A stretch of DNA of 64,000 nucleotides from Pseudomonas sp. NBRC 111124 (lineage in GTDB: Bacteria > Pseudomonadota > Gammaproteobacteria > Pseudomonadales > Pseudomonadaceae). Location of the stretch: assembly GCF_001320245.1 (NCBI RefSeq), contig NZ_BCBA01000005.1, forward strand, positions 102,290-166,289. The letters run 5' to 3'. The notes under the pieces were generated by a model. It had not been told where the DNA came from. It worked only from the letters and a program-made list of their open reading frames with translations, and ran no database searches. Positions 53,858 through 63,983 of this stretch are shown here, piece after piece. Position numbers and translations under genes: made by a program. How positions within the stretch are numbered: the first letter of the stretch is position 1; each line of letters opens with the position of its first letter.

Positions 53858-55144
53858 CTACAACACCACTCTCAGGCATTGCCCCGCGTGGTACAGCGAG
53901 AACCCGGACTCATAGAAGGCGGTGCGCAACGAAGGCGCACTCACGCCCTTCATCGGCGAGAACGGGATCGGCAAGCTATCCGCCTCCCCCTTCAGCAGGA
54001 ACTCGGCAAACGCCCGGCCGATCACGGTCCCGGTGGTGTTGCCACGGCCGTTATATCCGGTCACCGCCACCAGCCCCGGTGCCGGTTCGAACAGTCGCAT
54101 CAGGTGGTCCGGGGTGAAGTCGATGCAGCCGGTCCAGTGCATTTCCCACTCGACCTTGCCCAGCTCCGGGTAGTAATGGCTCTGGATCCGGTCGGCCCAG
54201 CTGCGCACGAACCACGCCGGCTTGTTGTCGACCCGGCCGAGGCTGCCTAGCAACAGGCGCCCCTGATCGTCGCGGCGGATGCTGCTGAGCACGGTGCGGG
54301 TGTCCCACGAGCCCTGGCCATGCGGCAGCACCTTGTCGGCGGCCGCGCCGTGCAGCGGCTTGGATGCCACCTGATAGTAATAGCCACGGAAGAACTGCTT
54401 CTGCAGGTTGCTCCAGTCGCCTTCGGTATAGGCGCCGGTGGAAATCACCACCTTCTCGGCACGCACCGACCCACGTACTGTCTTCACCCGCCAGGCATCG
54501 CCATCGCGCTCAAGGCCTTCTACCGCCGATTGCTGGAACAGCTTGCCGCCCAGGCGCGCCACGGCGGCGGCCAGGCCCTGGGTGTAGCCCATCGGGTTGA
54601 TGGTGCCGGCGCGACGGTCAAGCAGCGCGGCGGAAATCTTGTCGGTCCCGCAGTATTCCTGGCACTGGGCGCCGGTCAGCAGTTCGACGTCGGCACCGCG
54701 GCGGCGCCATTGCTCGTGTCGGGCCTCGAGGTCAGCGATGCCGGTGGCGTTGTGCGCCATGTGCAGCGTGCCTTTGTGCTGGGCCTGGCAGTCAATGCCA
54801 AGGCGCTCGATCATGGCGAACACTTCAGCCGGGGCTTCGCCAAGCACTTTGTTCAGGCGGCTGCCCTGCTTCTGGCCGAGGGTGGCCTCGACATCATCGG
54901 GGCGGATCCAGGTGCCGGCATTGACCAGCCCGACGTTGCGCCCGGAGCCGCCGTGGCCGATCTTCCAGGCTTCCAGCAGGATCACCGACTTGCCCTGTTC
55001 GAGCAGGTGGATGGCCGCTGACAGGCCGGTGATGCCGCCGCCAATCACGCAGACATCGGCCTTGTGCTCACCGGCTAGGGCCTGGGCGGCCACGCTCGGT
55101 TTGCTGACGAATTCCCACAAGCACTCTTGACGCAATTCGGACAT
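53858..55144 (-). CDS. amaA: AmaA, L-pipecolate oxidase (FAD-dependent)
   Basis: A 428-residue flavoprotein that oxidises L-pipecolate to piperideine-6-carboxylate in the D-lysine branch of lysine degradation. It starts M-S-E-L-R-Q-E-C-L-W-E-F-V, and the FAD-binding motif is V-C-V-I-G-G-G-I-T-G-L-S near residue 30. DAO-family motifs (G-H-G-G-S-G-R-N-V-G-L-V-N-A-G and G-Y-N-G-R-G-N-T-T) follow. The identification is supported by its placement next to amaB and hglS, the known P. putida arrangement. The open frame extends upstream into a REP pair and is cut back to the ATG at 55144. Confidence 0.9.
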   Translation of the reverse strand: MSELRQECLWEFVSKPSVAAQALAGEHKADVCVIGGGITGLSAAIHLLEQGKSVILLEAWKIGHGGSGRNVGLVNAGTWIRPDDVEATLGQKQGSRLNKVLGEAPAEVFAMIERLGIDCQAQHKGTLHMAHNATGIADLEARHEQWRRRGADVELLTGAQCQEYCGTDKISAALLDRRAGTINPMGYTQGLAAAVARLGGKLFQQSAVEGLERDGDAWRVKTVRGSVRAEKVVISTGAYTEGDWSNLQKQFFRGYYYQVASKPLHGAAADKVLPHGQGSWDTRTVLSSIRRDDQGRLLLGSLGRVDNKPAWFVRSWADRIQSHYYPELGKVEWEMHWTGCIDFTPDHLMRLFEPAPGLVAVTGYNGRGNTTGTVIGRAFAEFLLKGEADSLPIPFSPMKGVSAPSLRTAFYESGFSLYHAGQCLRVVL

Positions 55145-55191
55145 GGCCCGGCTCCAGCAATTTGTTCTTGTTGGGGCTGCTTTGCAGCCCA

Positions 55192-55267
55192 TTCGCGGGG
55201 CAAGCCCGCTCCTACAGGGATCGCGCAGGCGCTGGAGATCCCTGTAGGAGCGGGCTTGCCCCGCGAA
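55192..55267. repeat. Inverted REP pair between amaB and amaA
   Basis: TTCGCGGGGCAAGCCCGCTC and its inverted copy form roughly 30-base arms (55192-55221 and 55237-55267). Located in the intergenic gap on the amaB-to-amaA transcript, it could shape relative expression. Confidence 0.9.
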
Positions 55268-55304
55268 CCGGGGGTTACGCCCCCGGCCATGCAGCATCAA
55301 TCCA

Positions 55305-56795
55305 TCAGTCGAACACGATACCCTGCGCCAGCGGCAGCTCGCGCGAGTAGTTCACGGTGTTGGTCTGGCGGCGCATGTAGCCTTTCCAGGCATCGGAACC
55401 GGACTCACGACCACCGCCCGTCTCCTTCTCGCCACCGAACGCCCCGCCAATCTCGGCGCCGCTGGTGCCGATGTTGACGTTGGCGATGCCGCAGTCACTG
55501 CCCGAAGCACTCTGGAAGCGCTCGGCCTCACGAAGGTCGGTGGTGAAGATGCACGACGACAGGCCTTGTGGCACTTCGTTGTTCAGGCGCAGGGCCTCTT
55601 CGAAATCGTCGTAAGCCAGCACGTAGAGGATCGGCGCGAAGGTTTCGTGGCGCACCACGTCGCTTTGCGCAGGCATTTCGGCGATGGCCGGGGTGACGTA
55701 GTAGGCGTTCGGGTACTGGTCGGCCAGCTGACGCTCGCCACCGAATACCTGGCCACCCTCGTCACGGGCCTTGGCCAGTGCACCCTGCATGGCATCGAAC
55801 GACTGCTTGTCGATCAACGGGCCAACCAGGTTGTCCTTGCGTGGGTCACCGATGCGCACTTTGCCGTAGGCGGCCTTGACGCGGGCAACCACTTCGTCCT
55901 TGATCGAGCGGTGCACGATCAGGCGGCGCAGGGTGGTGCAGCGCTGGCCGGCGGTACCGACAGCGGAGAACAGGATGCCGCGAACGGCCAGGTCGAGGTC
56001 GGCGCTCGGGGCCAGGATCATGGCGTTGTTGCCACCCAGCTCCAGAATGCTGCGGCCGAAGCGGGCGGCCACACGTGGGCCGACTTCACGGCCCATGCGG
56101 GTGCTGCCGGTGGCGCTGACCAGCGGTACGCGTGCGTCGTCGACCATGGCTTCGCCAGCTTCGCGGCCGCCGATCACCAGTTGCGCCAGGCCAGCCGGTG
56201 CATCACCGAAGGCTTTCAGGGCTTTCTCGAACAGCGCCTGACACGCCAGGGCGGTCAGCGGGGTCTTCTCGGACGGCTTCCACACCACCGAGTTACCGGC
56301 CACCAGTGCCAGCGCGGTGTTCCATGCCCATACGGCCACAGGGAAGTTGAAGGCACTGATCACGCCGACCACGCCCAGCGGGTGCCAGGTTTCACGCATG
56401 TGGTGGCCAGGGCGCTCGGAGGCGATGGTCAGGCCGTACAGCTGACGCGACAGGCCGACAGCAAAGTCGCAGATGTCGATCATTTCCTGCACTTCGCCCA
56501 AGCCTTCCTGGGTGATCTTGCCGGCTTCGATCGAGACCAGCTCGCCAAGGTCGGCCTTGTGCTCACGCAGCACTTCGCCGAACAGGCGCACCAGCTCACC
56601 ACGGCGCGGAGCCGGCACGCTGCGCCAGGCTTCGAAGGCACTCTGGGCCTGATCGATGCGGGCGATGGTCTCGGCCTTGCCGAGCAATTTCACCGAGGCG
56701 ATCTGGCTGCCGTCGATCGGCGTGTGAACAGGGTAGTCGCCCTGGGTGTAAGCCTCGGCGGCAACGCCAAGGCGCTCGAGCAATCCAGCAACCAT
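55305..56795 (-). CDS. amaB: AmaB, piperideine-6-carboxylate (aminoadipate semialdehyde) dehydrogenase
   Basis: A 496-residue aldehyde dehydrogenase that converts piperideine-6-carboxylate/2-aminoadipate semialdehyde to 2-aminoadipate with NAD(P). It starts M-V-A-G-L-L-E-R-L-G-V-A. The ALDH motifs are G-V-V-G-V-I-S-A-F-N-F-P-V-A-V, L-E-L-G-G-N-N-A (catalytic Glu) and V-G-T-A-G-Q-R-C-T-T (nucleophilic Cys). The ATG at 56795 has AGGAGA seven bases upstream; a longer frame is not used. amaA follows about 160 bases later on the same strand. It is divergent from a LysR gene that is the likely regulator of both. Confidence 0.92.
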   Translation of the reverse strand: MVAGLLERLGVAAEAYTQGDYPVHTPIDGSQIASVKLLGKAETIARIDQAQSAFEAWRSVPAPRRGELVRLFGEVLREHKADLGELVSIEAGKITQEGLGEVQEMIDICDFAVGLSRQLYGLTIASERPGHHMRETWHPLGVVGVISAFNFPVAVWAWNTALALVAGNSVVWKPSEKTPLTALACQALFEKALKAFGDAPAGLAQLVIGGREAGEAMVDDARVPLVSATGSTRMGREVGPRVAARFGRSILELGGNNAMILAPSADLDLAVRGILFSAVGTAGQRCTTLRRLIVHRSIKDEVVARVKAAYGKVRIGDPRKDNLVGPLIDKQSFDAMQGALAKARDEGGQVFGGERQLADQYPNAYYVTPAIAEMPAQSDVVRHETFAPILYVLAYDDFEEALRLNNEVPQGLSSCIFTTDLREAERFQSASGSDCGIANVNIGTSGAEIGGAFGGEKETGGGRESGSDAWKGYMRRQTNTVNYSRELPLAQGIVFD

Positions 56796-56931
56796 TTGTG
56801 CTTCTCCTACATCGGGTGATGGGGTGGAAAAATGATGTGGATCAGTATTAATCCGATCACACCGGTGCAACAAACGACCTTTATTCCGCATATCATTCCG
56901 TCAGGTAATGATTTGAGCCGCAGAGACCGCT

Positions 56932-57822
56932 ATGTCCAAACGCCTGGTGCCTTCCATGACCGCCCTGCAGTGCTTTGAGGCTGCAGCCCGCCACCTGAGC
57001 TTCACCCGTGCCGCCGAAGAGCTGCACCTGACCCAAAGTGCGGTCAGCAAGCAAGTGGCGCAGCTTGAAGAGATGCTGCGCCACCACTTGTTCCTGCGTA
57101 TCCGCCGGCGCCTGCAGCTCACGCCCGCTGGCAGCCTGTACCTGGCTGAGGTGAACAAGATCCTCACTCAGGTCGACATGTCCAGCCGCTACGTGCTCAC
57201 CTATGGCGAGCAGACCGAGATATTGAAGGTAGCCACTCAACCGAGTTTTGGCGTGCGCTGGCTGATCCCGCACCTCAAAGGCTTTGGCAAACGCCACACG
57301 AACATTCACCTCGACATCCGCAACGAGATGGAGCCGTTCGCCTTGCTGCAGGGCTCGGCGGATGTAGTGTTCTTCTACGGGCAGGGGACTTGGCCGGGGG
57401 CTACCTGCGTGGAGCTGTTCGGCGAAGAGGTGGTGCCGGTGTGCGCGCCGGAGCTGTTGGCAGGGCGTGCGCTGGGGGATGCGGGTGAGTTGGCGGACAT
57501 GGTGCTGCTGCAGAGCACGTCGCGGCCGGAGGCCTGGCATGAGTGGTTTCTGGAGCTGGGGTTGCACAGTGTCAGCGCTTACCACGGGCCGCGCTTCGAT
57601 ACGTTCTATATGGCGCTGAGTGCAGCGCAGGCAGGGTGTGGGGTGGCGTTGGTGCCGCGGTATCTGGTGGCTAAAGAGCTGGCAGAGGGTAGCTTGGTCA
57701 TTGCGTGGAATCATGCGATGGGCAGTGCCGGCAAGCATTACCTGGCCTATGCCGAGCATGCGGCGGAGGTGCCCAAGGTCAGGGCATTGGTGGAATGGAT
57801 TCGCGAGCAGCTTCAATCATAA
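56932..57822 (+). CDS. LysR-family regulator of the ama/hglS region
   Basis: A 296-residue LysR protein of the GcvA type. Residues 1-65 are the DNA-binding domain (L-H-L-T-Q-S-A-V-S-K-Q-V-A-Q-L-E-E-M-L; L-F-L-R-I-R-R-R-L-Q-L-T). Residues 90-290 are the co-inducer domain. It starts M-S-K-R-L-V-P-S-M-T-A-L. It is divergent from amaB across a 136-base gap and upstream of hglS in its own direction, so control of lysine/pipecolate degradation genes is inferred. The co-inducer is unknown (aminoadipate or a precursor would be reasonable). Confidence 0.9.
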   Translation: MSKRLVPSMTALQCFEAAARHLSFTRAAEELHLTQSAVSKQVAQLEEMLRHHLFLRIRRRLQLTPAGSLYLAEVNKILTQVDMSSRYVLTYGEQTEILKVATQPSFGVRWLIPHLKGFGKRHTNIHLDIRNEMEPFALLQGSADVVFFYGQGTWPGATCVELFGEEVVPVCAPELLAGRALGDAGELADMVLLQSTSRPEAWHEWFLELGLHSVSAYHGPRFDTFYMALSAAQAGCGVALVPRYLVAKELAEGSLVIAWNHAMGSAGKHYLAYAEHAAEVPKVRALVEWIREQLQS

Positions 57823-57912
57823 AAGGAATGACAGACCCACTTTTTTTCGCTTGTGAGCCAAGTGCATTCCCAGCTTTCATGTAAGTGTCCGAACCTAACC
57901 AGGAAGCTAGCG

Positions 57913-59298
57913 ATGCCCGCCTACGATTTCGTCAGCCCCGACAGCATCCGCGCGCAGTTCTCTGCCGCCATGTCGCTCATGTACAAACAGGAAGTGCCGC
58001 TGTACGGCACGCTGCTGGAGCTGGTGAGCGAAGTCAACCAGCAGGTCATGGCCCAGCAGCCCAAGGTGGCCGAGGCCCTGCGCTGGACCGGCGAAATAGA
58101 ACGCCTGGACCAAGAGCGCCACGGCGCCATACGCGTCGGCACCGCCGAAGAACTGGCAACCATCGCCCGCCTGTTTGCGGTGATGGGCATGGCACCGGTC
58201 GGCTACTACGACCTCAGCTCTGCCGGCGTGCCGGTGCACTCCACCGCGTTCCGCGCCGTGCATGAACAGTCGCTGCATGTCAGCCCGTTCCGCGTGTTCA
58301 CCTCGCTGCTGCGCCTGGAACTGATCGATAACCTGCCCCTGCGTGAGCTGGCCCAAGGCATCCTGGCCAAGCGCAAGATCTTCACCGCGCGCGCACTCGA
58401 ACTGATTGCCCAATCCGAGCAGGATGGCGGCCTGAACGCAGCCGATGCCGACGAATTCGTCCGCGAAGCCCTGCACACCTTCCGCTGGCACCAGGACGCC
58501 ACGGTCACTGCCGAGCAGTACCAGCAGCTGCACGATCAGCACCGCCTGATTGCCGACGTGGTGGCCTTCAAAGGCCCTCACATCAACCACCTGACCCCAC
58601 GCACCCTGGACATCGACGCGATCCAGGTTGGCATGCCGGCCAAGGGTATCCCGCCGAAAGCCATAGTCGAAGGCCCCCCTACCCGCCGCCACCCGATCCT
58701 GCTGCGCCAGACCAGCTTCAAAGCACTGCAGGAGCAGGTAGCGTTCAGCGATCACCAGGGCAGCCACACCGCGCGTTTCGGCGAGATCGAACAGCGCGGT
58801 GCAGCGCTGACACCGAAGGGCCGGCAGCTGTACGACAAACTGCTAGATACCACCCGCGCCGCTCTGAGAGGCGCGCCTGCCGAGGCCAATGCCGAACGCT
58901 ACATGGCGCTGCTGCAGGAAAGCTTTACTGCCTTCCCGGATGACCTGGCACAGATGCGTGAGCAAGGGCTGGCGTACTTCCGTTACTTCGCCACCGAGAA
59001 AGGTCTGGCAGCACGTGAGCAGGCGGATCGCCCTACCACGCTGGAAGGCCTGATTGCGGCAGGCCATGTGCACTTCGAGGCGCTGGTATACGAGGACTTC
59101 CTGCCGGTGAGTGCGGCAGGGATCTTCCAGTCGAACCTGGGCGATGAGGGCCAGGCCGAGTATGGCAGCAATGCCAACCGCGAGGCTTTCGAAGCGGCGC
59201 TGGGGCTGCAGGTGCAGGATGAGCTGGCGCTGTATGCGCAGAGCGAGCGGCGCTCGTTGGAGGCGAGTGCCCAGGCGTTGGGGCTGGGTTCGTTGTAA
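57913..59298 (+). CDS. hglS: HglS, 2-oxoadipate dioxygenase/decarboxylase (DUF1338)
   Basis: A 461-residue Fe(II) enzyme converting 2-oxoadipate to D-2-hydroxyglutarate, a step in P. putida D-lysine breakdown. It starts M-P-A-Y-D-F-V-S-P-D. Reported iron ligands fit the sequence: H70 in Q-E-R-H-G-A-I-R (with R74) and H226 in G-P-H-I-N-H-L-T-P. The glutamate ligand lies in the R-F-G-E-I-E-Q-R-G segment (around 291-293). AGGAAGC precedes the ATG. It lies 90 bases after the LysR gene and next to amaA/amaB, so the enzymes for consecutive parts of one pathway are grouped. Similar proteins were called YdcJ. Confidence 0.93.
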   Translation: MPAYDFVSPDSIRAQFSAAMSLMYKQEVPLYGTLLELVSEVNQQVMAQQPKVAEALRWTGEIERLDQERHGAIRVGTAEELATIARLFAVMGMAPVGYYDLSSAGVPVHSTAFRAVHEQSLHVSPFRVFTSLLRLELIDNLPLRELAQGILAKRKIFTARALELIAQSEQDGGLNAADADEFVREALHTFRWHQDATVTAEQYQQLHDQHRLIADVVAFKGPHINHLTPRTLDIDAIQVGMPAKGIPPKAIVEGPPTRRHPILLRQTSFKALQEQVAFSDHQGSHTARFGEIEQRGAALTPKGRQLYDKLLDTTRAALRGAPAEANAERYMALLQESFTAFPDDLAQMREQGLAYFRYFATEKGLAAREQADRPTTLEGLIAAGHVHFEALVYEDFLPVSAAGIFQSNLGDEGQAEYGSNANREAFEAALGLQVQDELALYAQSERRSLEASAQALGLGSL

Positions 59299-59311
59299 GG
59301 CTTGAAATCGC

Positions 59312-59434
59312 GGGGGCGCTTTGCGCCCCATTCGCGGGGCAAGCCCGCTCCTACAAGTTATGCGCAAGCCTCAGGCCTGCGATGATCCTGTAGGAGCGGG
59401 CTTGCCCCGCGAATGGGCCGCGAAGCGGCCCCCT
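59312..59434. repeat. Large inverted REP pair
   Basis: Two REP units with long complementary flanks (GGGGGCGC...GGCCCCC) form an extended palindrome between hglS and the chemoreceptor gene, and may act as a transcription barrier for both. Confidence 0.88.
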
Positions 59435-59440
59435 GCGGTC

Positions 59441-61339
59441 TCAGCGGAAGCGGTCCACTTCCTGGCGCAGCTGCGCCGCCAACCCTTCCAGCTCCCGCGC
59501 GGTAAAGGCCAGTTCATTGGCCACATCACGCTGCTCGCTGTTGGCCTGGGCAATGCTCTGCAGGTTTCGGCTGAGCACCGTCGCCGTGCTGCTCTGCTCC
59601 TGGGTCGCGGTGCTGATCACGGCAAACTGCTCGCCTGCGGTACGGCTCTGCTCATCGATCCGCGCCAGCGCTTCGGCGACCTTGTCGTTGCGCGCCAGCC
59701 CTTCCTGCATCAGCAGGTTGCCCTGCTCCAGGGTATTGATGGCGTGCCCGGTCTGCTGCTGGATGCTGGTAATCATCCCGGAAATCTCATCGGTCGCCTG
59801 ACGGGTACGCGCAGCCAGCCCACGCACTTCATCCGCGACCACGGCAAAGCCACGGCCCTGCTCACCGGCCCGGGCAGCCTCGATGGCGGCGTTTAGCGCC
59901 AGCAGGTTGGTCTGCTCGGCAATCGCAGTGATTACGCTGATGATGCCGCCAATCTCCTGCGAACGTGCGCCCAGGCTGTCCATCACCGTAGCGGTGCCGC
60001 CCAGCGCCTCGGCAATCTGCCGCAGCGAGCTCGACGCTTCATCCATGGCGCCGCGGCCGATGCGGGTCTGCTGGGCATTGTCACGGGCCATGCGCTCGGT
60101 GCCGGCCATGTTGTCGGCGATGTTCATGGAGGTCGCGCTGAACTCCTCCACCGCACCGGCCATGCTGGTGATTTCGCCGGACTGCTGGTCCATGCCCTCA
60201 CAGGCACCGGTAGACAGCCCGGACAGCGAACGCGCACGGCTACTGACCTGCTCGGAGGCACTGCGGATGTGCTCGACCATGGTCGACAGCGCCTCGCCCA
60301 TCTGGTTGAAGCTGCGCGCCAACTGACCGATTTCGTCATGGCTGGCCACGCTCAGTCGCGCATTCAGGTCACCGGCACCCAGTGCCTCGGCCTGGCGCAC
60401 CAGGTCATCCAGCGGGCGCAGCTTGCGGCGCAGCAGCCACAGGGTGGCAGCCACCGCCAGCAGCATTGCCAGCAGGCTGCCGATGGCCAGGCGCAGGCCA
60501 ACGCTCCAGGTCACCTCGCGGATTTCAGCCTTGGGCATGCTCGCGATCACGGTCCATGGCCCCTCGGCGAACGGCGCGCTGGCGCTGAACAGGTCCTGCT
60601 CGGCATTGGCAGGCGGCACCAGCCATTGGCCCTGGTCATCGCGAATGGCCAACGAACCGGTTGCGCCGATGCGGAAGCGCTTGAGGTTGGCGAACTGGGC
60701 GTTCTGCGCGTCGGTGTAGTCGAAGCCGACGAACAACACCGCGATCACCCGGCCGTTGCTGTCGCTGACAGGCACGTAGCGGGTCATGTAGTTGCGCTCG
60801 AACAGCAAGGCGCGGCCGACGTACATCTGCCCGGCCAGCAGCTTGGTGTAGGCCGGGTGCTGGCGGTCGAGCTGGGTGCCGATGGCGCGGGTGCCGTCCT
60901 GCTTCTTCAGGTTGGTGCTGATGCGCACGAAGTCATCGCCGCTGCGCACGAACAGGGTCGCGATGCCAGCGGTCATCTGCTGGAACTCGTCGACCACCTG
61001 GAAATCGTTGTTCAGCAGCCGATCGCCCAGATAGAGGGCTGGCGTGCTCTGGCCTGCGACCTGCACAGTCTCGCCCGCGTGCAACGCCAGGCCCGAGGCA
61101 AAGCGGCGCTCGAACAGGCCGCTCAGCCGCTGGGTGTTGTCCTTCAGCGAGCCGTGAAAGGTATCGAGCTGATCGGCCAGCAGCCGCGCTTCGCTGGCCA
61201 GGTGGGCCTGGCGGGTGGCGAGGTTGGCATCGTCCAGCGCACGCAGGGCGAACAAGGTACTGCCGGAAATCACCAGCGCCAGCACGATGGCGAGGGCGAT
61301 ACCGAGTTGCGAGGCAATTCGGGCACGCGGTTGAGACAT
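59441..61339 (-). CDS. Methyl-accepting chemotaxis protein with periplasmic Cache domain
   Basis: A 632-residue chemoreceptor. TM1 is near residues 12-32, a periplasmic Cache-type ligand domain spans about 40-270 ([32 protein letters not shown]), and TM2 is near 278-298. A HAMP domain follows at 300-352 ([18 protein letters not shown]). The signalling coiled coil carries the conserved tip [20 protein letters not shown]. There is no C-terminal pentapeptide tether. The ligand is unknown; Cache_3/Cache_2-type receptors of pseudomonads often bind organic acids. Confidence 0.92.
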   Translation of the reverse strand: MSQPRARIASQLGIALAIVLALVISGSTLFALRALDDANLATRQAHLASEARLLADQLDTFHGSLKDNTQRLSGLFERRFASGLALHAGETVQVAGQSTPALYLGDRLLNNDFQVVDEFQQMTAGIATLFVRSGDDFVRISTNLKKQDGTRAIGTQLDRQHPAYTKLLAGQMYVGRALLFERNYMTRYVPVSDSNGRVIAVLFVGFDYTDAQNAQFANLKRFRIGATGSLAIRDDQGQWLVPPANAEQDLFSASAPFAEGPWTVIASMPKAEIREVTWSVGLRLAIGSLLAMLLAVAATLWLLRRKLRPLDDLVRQAEALGAGDLNARLSVASHDEIGQLARSFNQMGEALSTMVEHIRSASEQVSSRARSLSGLSTGACEGMDQQSGEITSMAGAVEEFSATSMNIADNMAGTERMARDNAQQTRIGRGAMDEASSSLRQIAEALGGTATVMDSLGARSQEIGGIISVITAIAEQTNLLALNAAIEAARAGEQGRGFAVVADEVRGLAARTRQATDEISGMITSIQQQTGHAINTLEQGNLLMQEGLARNDKVAEALARIDEQSRTAGEQFAVISTATQEQSSTATVLSRNLQSIAQANSEQRDVANELAFTARELEGLAAQLRQEVDRFR

Positions 61340-61517
61340 GTTGAAGCTCCTGGCAAGAGGCCGGGATCGTCCTGATCACGCTGACCGCCCGCTTGTTATC
61401 GACGGGAAATCGCGCCCTCTTCCGGGACGCTGGTGCCAGTAGATCGGCGTCGCTTGTGAATACTTGAGTGTCGGGCCGGGATATTCGCAAACGTTTTCCT
61501 TTCGCCGATACAGGTGA

Positions 61518-62444
61518 TCAGGTAGCGGGCAGAATTTCCACCACCGGCAGGTCCACCGCCGCCGCCTCCTCCTGCAGAAACACGCTCAAGCGCCGCAAGC
61601 GCTCCCCACCCGGTCGGGTACGCGGCCACACCAGGTAATAATCCATGCCACTGGGCACCGCCGTCGGCCACGGAAGGCTCAGGCGCCCCTGAGCGACATC
61701 CTCGGCAACCATCAACAAGTCACCCATCGAAATGCCGTATCCCCGTGCCGCCGCAATCATGCCCAGCTCCAGGGTGTCGAACACCTGCCCGCCCTTTAGC
61801 GACACCTTTTCGCTGAGCCCCATGCGCTCCAGCCATTCGCGCCAGTCCCGCTTGTCGGGGGTCGGGTGCAGCAACTCGATACCGGCCAGCCGCCGCTCGT
61901 CCCACGGCCCTTCCTTCAGCAGATCCGGCGCGCCCACCGGGATCAAGAGCTCGGAAAACAACCGACGCACCTCCCAGTCCGCCGGGAACACTCCGTCGCT
62001 GAGCAACACCGCGCAATCGAACGGCTCCTGATTGAAGTCCACGTGGTCGACATCCATCCACGCACTGGTCAGCTGCACTTCGTTGCCCGGCTGCAAGTGG
62101 CGGAAGCGGCTCAGCCTTGCCAGCAGCCAGCGCATGGTCAGGGTCGACGGCGCTTTCATGCGCAGAATGTCGTCTTCCCCGCGCAAGGTATCGCAGGCCC
62201 GCTCCAGCGCAGCAAAGCCTTCACGCACGCCAGGCAGCAGCACCCGCGCCGCCTCGGTCAGCTGCAGGCTGCGGCCACTGCGCACGAACAGCCGACAGGC
62301 GAAGTGCTCCTCGAGGGTGCGGATATGCCGGCTGACCGCGCTCTGGGTGATTGACAGCTCTTCACCCGCACGGGTGAACGAGCTCAGCCGCGCAGCCGCT
62401 TCGAATGCGCGCAGTGCATACAAGGGAGGTAGCTGGCGGGACAT
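61518..62444 (-). CDS. LysR-family transcriptional regulator (GcvA-like)
   Basis: A 308-residue LysR protein starting M-S-R-Q-L-P-P-L-Y-A-L-R-A-F-E-A-A-A-R, the opening of GcvA/AmpR-type regulators. The helix-turn-helix includes L-S-I-T-Q-S-A-V-S-R-H-I-R-T-L-E. The ATG at 62444 is used, and a 15-residue upstream extension is not supported. It is divergent from the MATE exporter gene (156-base gap) and may regulate it, an inference from layout only. Confidence 0.9.
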   Translation of the reverse strand: MSRQLPPLYALRAFEAAARLSSFTRAGEELSITQSAVSRHIRTLEEHFACRLFVRSGRSLQLTEAARVLLPGVREGFAALERACDTLRGEDDILRMKAPSTLTMRWLLARLSRFRHLQPGNEVQLTSAWMDVDHVDFNQEPFDCAVLLSDGVFPADWEVRRLFSELLIPVGAPDLLKEGPWDERRLAGIELLHPTPDKRDWREWLERMGLSEKVSLKGGQVFDTLELGMIAAARGYGISMGDLLMVAEDVAQGRLSLPWPTAVPSGMDYYLVWPRTRPGGERLRRLSVFLQEEAAAVDLPVVEILPAT

Positions 62445-62600
62445 GAGGCACCTGTCATACGGGGATGTGGATGGAATGCTCAGAATCATATATGCATGAG
62501 TTCAACTCATGCCAACCATCGCATTTATCCTTTTGTGCAAAGCTGACCGAAGCCTCAGAATCGTCGCCTTGCTCACAGGACCAGGAAGAAGGACACCCCC

Positions 62601-63983
62601 ATGCATGTCGCGCCCACCACAGAACTCAAGGCTTTGCTGCGCCTGGCCGGGCCGCTGATCGCCTCGCAGTTGGCGCACATGCTGATGGTGCTCACCGATA
62701 CCCTGATGATGGCCCGCATCAGCCCGCAAGCCCTGGCCGGGGGTGGCCTTGGCGCGGCAAGTTATTCGTTCGTGTCGATCTTCTGCCTGGGCGTGATCGC
62801 CGCAGTCGGCACGCTGGTGGCGATCCGCAAGGGCGCCAACGACATCGAGGGCGCGACCCGCCTGGCGCAGAACGGCCTGTGGCTGGCCTGGGGCCTGGCG
62901 CTGGTGGCGGCACTGGCGCTGTGGAACCTGAAGCCGGTGCTGTTACTGTTTGGCCAGCAACCGGAGAACGTCGACTCGGCGGCCGAATTCCTGACCCTGC
63001 TGCCATTGGCCCTGCCCGGCTACCTGACCTTCATGGCCCTGCGCGGCTTCACCAGTGCGCTGGGCCGCTCGACCCCGGTGATGGTCATCAGCCTGGTCGG
63101 CACAGTGCTCAACTACCTGCTCAACGTCGCCCTGATCGAAGGCATGTTCGGCTTACCCAAGCTGGGCCTGATGGGCATCGGCCTGGTTACTGCAGTGGTG
63201 TCGATGGGCATGGCCATCGCCCTGGCGCTGTACATCCGCTGGCACCCGGCCTATGCCCCCTACCCGCTGCGCAAAGGGCTGTCGCGCCCTTCGCTGCCGG
63301 CCCTGCGCGAGCTGTGGCGGTTGGGCCTGCCGATTGGCGGCACCTACATGGTGGAAGTCGGGCTGTTCGCCTTCGCCGCGCTGTGCATGGGTGTGCTGGG
63401 CAGCACCCAACTGGCGGCGCACCAGATCGCCCTGCAGATCGTCTCCACCGCGTTCATGGTGCCCACCGGGTTGTCGTATGCGGTGACCATGCGTGTGGGC
63501 CTTTACTACGGCGCTGGCAACCTGCTGGCAGCACGCAGTGCCGGGCGGGTGGGGATCGGCTTCGGCGCGACGATCATGTTTGCCTTTGCGGCGTTGTTCC
63601 TGCTGTTGCCGGAGGCGCTGGTGGGGCTGTTCATCGACCGCAACGACCCGGGCTTTACCGCGATCTATCAGCTGGCGGTACAGCTGCTGATGGTGGCGGC
63701 GTGGTTCGAGCTGTTCGATGGGATGCAAACTATTGCCATGGGCTCGATCCGCGGCTTGAAGGACGCCAAGACCACCTTCCTGATCGGGTTGTGCTGCTAC
63801 TGGCTGGTGGGCGCGCCGAGTGCCTGGCTGTTCACCTTTACCCTCGGTGGCGGGGCGGTGGGGGTGTGGTGGGGGCTGGCGTTGGGGCTGGCCTGCGCAG
63901 CGGTGGCGCTGACCCTTGGCTTCGAGTGGCGGATGAAGCGCTTGCTGGGCAAGGCCGGCGTTGGAGCTGCGGCTTCGGCCTGA
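62601..63983 (+). CDS. MATE-family multidrug efflux transporter (NorM-like)
   Basis: A 460-residue inner-membrane protein with 12 predicted helices. It starts M-H-V-A-P-T-T-E-L-K-A-L-L-R-L-A-G-P-L-I-A-S-Q-L. The MATE pattern is present in both halves (D-T-L-M-M-A-R-I-S-P; Q-I-A-L-Q-I-V-S-T-A-F-M-V-P). It should export cationic drugs in exchange for Na+ or H+. The SD (GGAAGAAGGA) lies before the ATG. The gene is complete, ending 17 bases before the right edge. It is divergent from a LysR gene. Confidence 0.93.
   Translation: MHVAPTTELKALLRLAGPLIASQLAHMLMVLTDTLMMARISPQALAGGGLGAASYSFVSIFCLGVIAAVGTLVAIRKGANDIEGATRLAQNGLWLAWGLALVAALALWNLKPVLLLFGQQPENVDSAAEFLTLLPLALPGYLTFMALRGFTSALGRSTPVMVISLVGTVLNYLLNVALIEGMFGLPKLGLMGIGLVTAVVSMGMAIALALYIRWHPAYAPYPLRKGLSRPSLPALRELWRLGLPIGGTYMVEVGLFAFAALCMGVLGSTQLAAHQIALQIVSTAFMVPTGLSYAVTMRVGLYYGAGNLLAARSAGRVGIGFGATIMFAFAALFLLLPEALVGLFIDRNDPGFTAIYQLAVQLLMVAAWFELFDGMQTIAMGSIRGLKDAKTTFLIGLCCYWLVGAPSAWLFTFTLGGGAVGVWWGLALGLACAAVALTLGFEWRMKRLLGKAGVGAAASA

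Noticed and set aside
55192..55300. N-terminal extension of AmaA coding through the REP pair
   Set aside because: It is only an open reading through palindromic repeats. The family start is at 55144.
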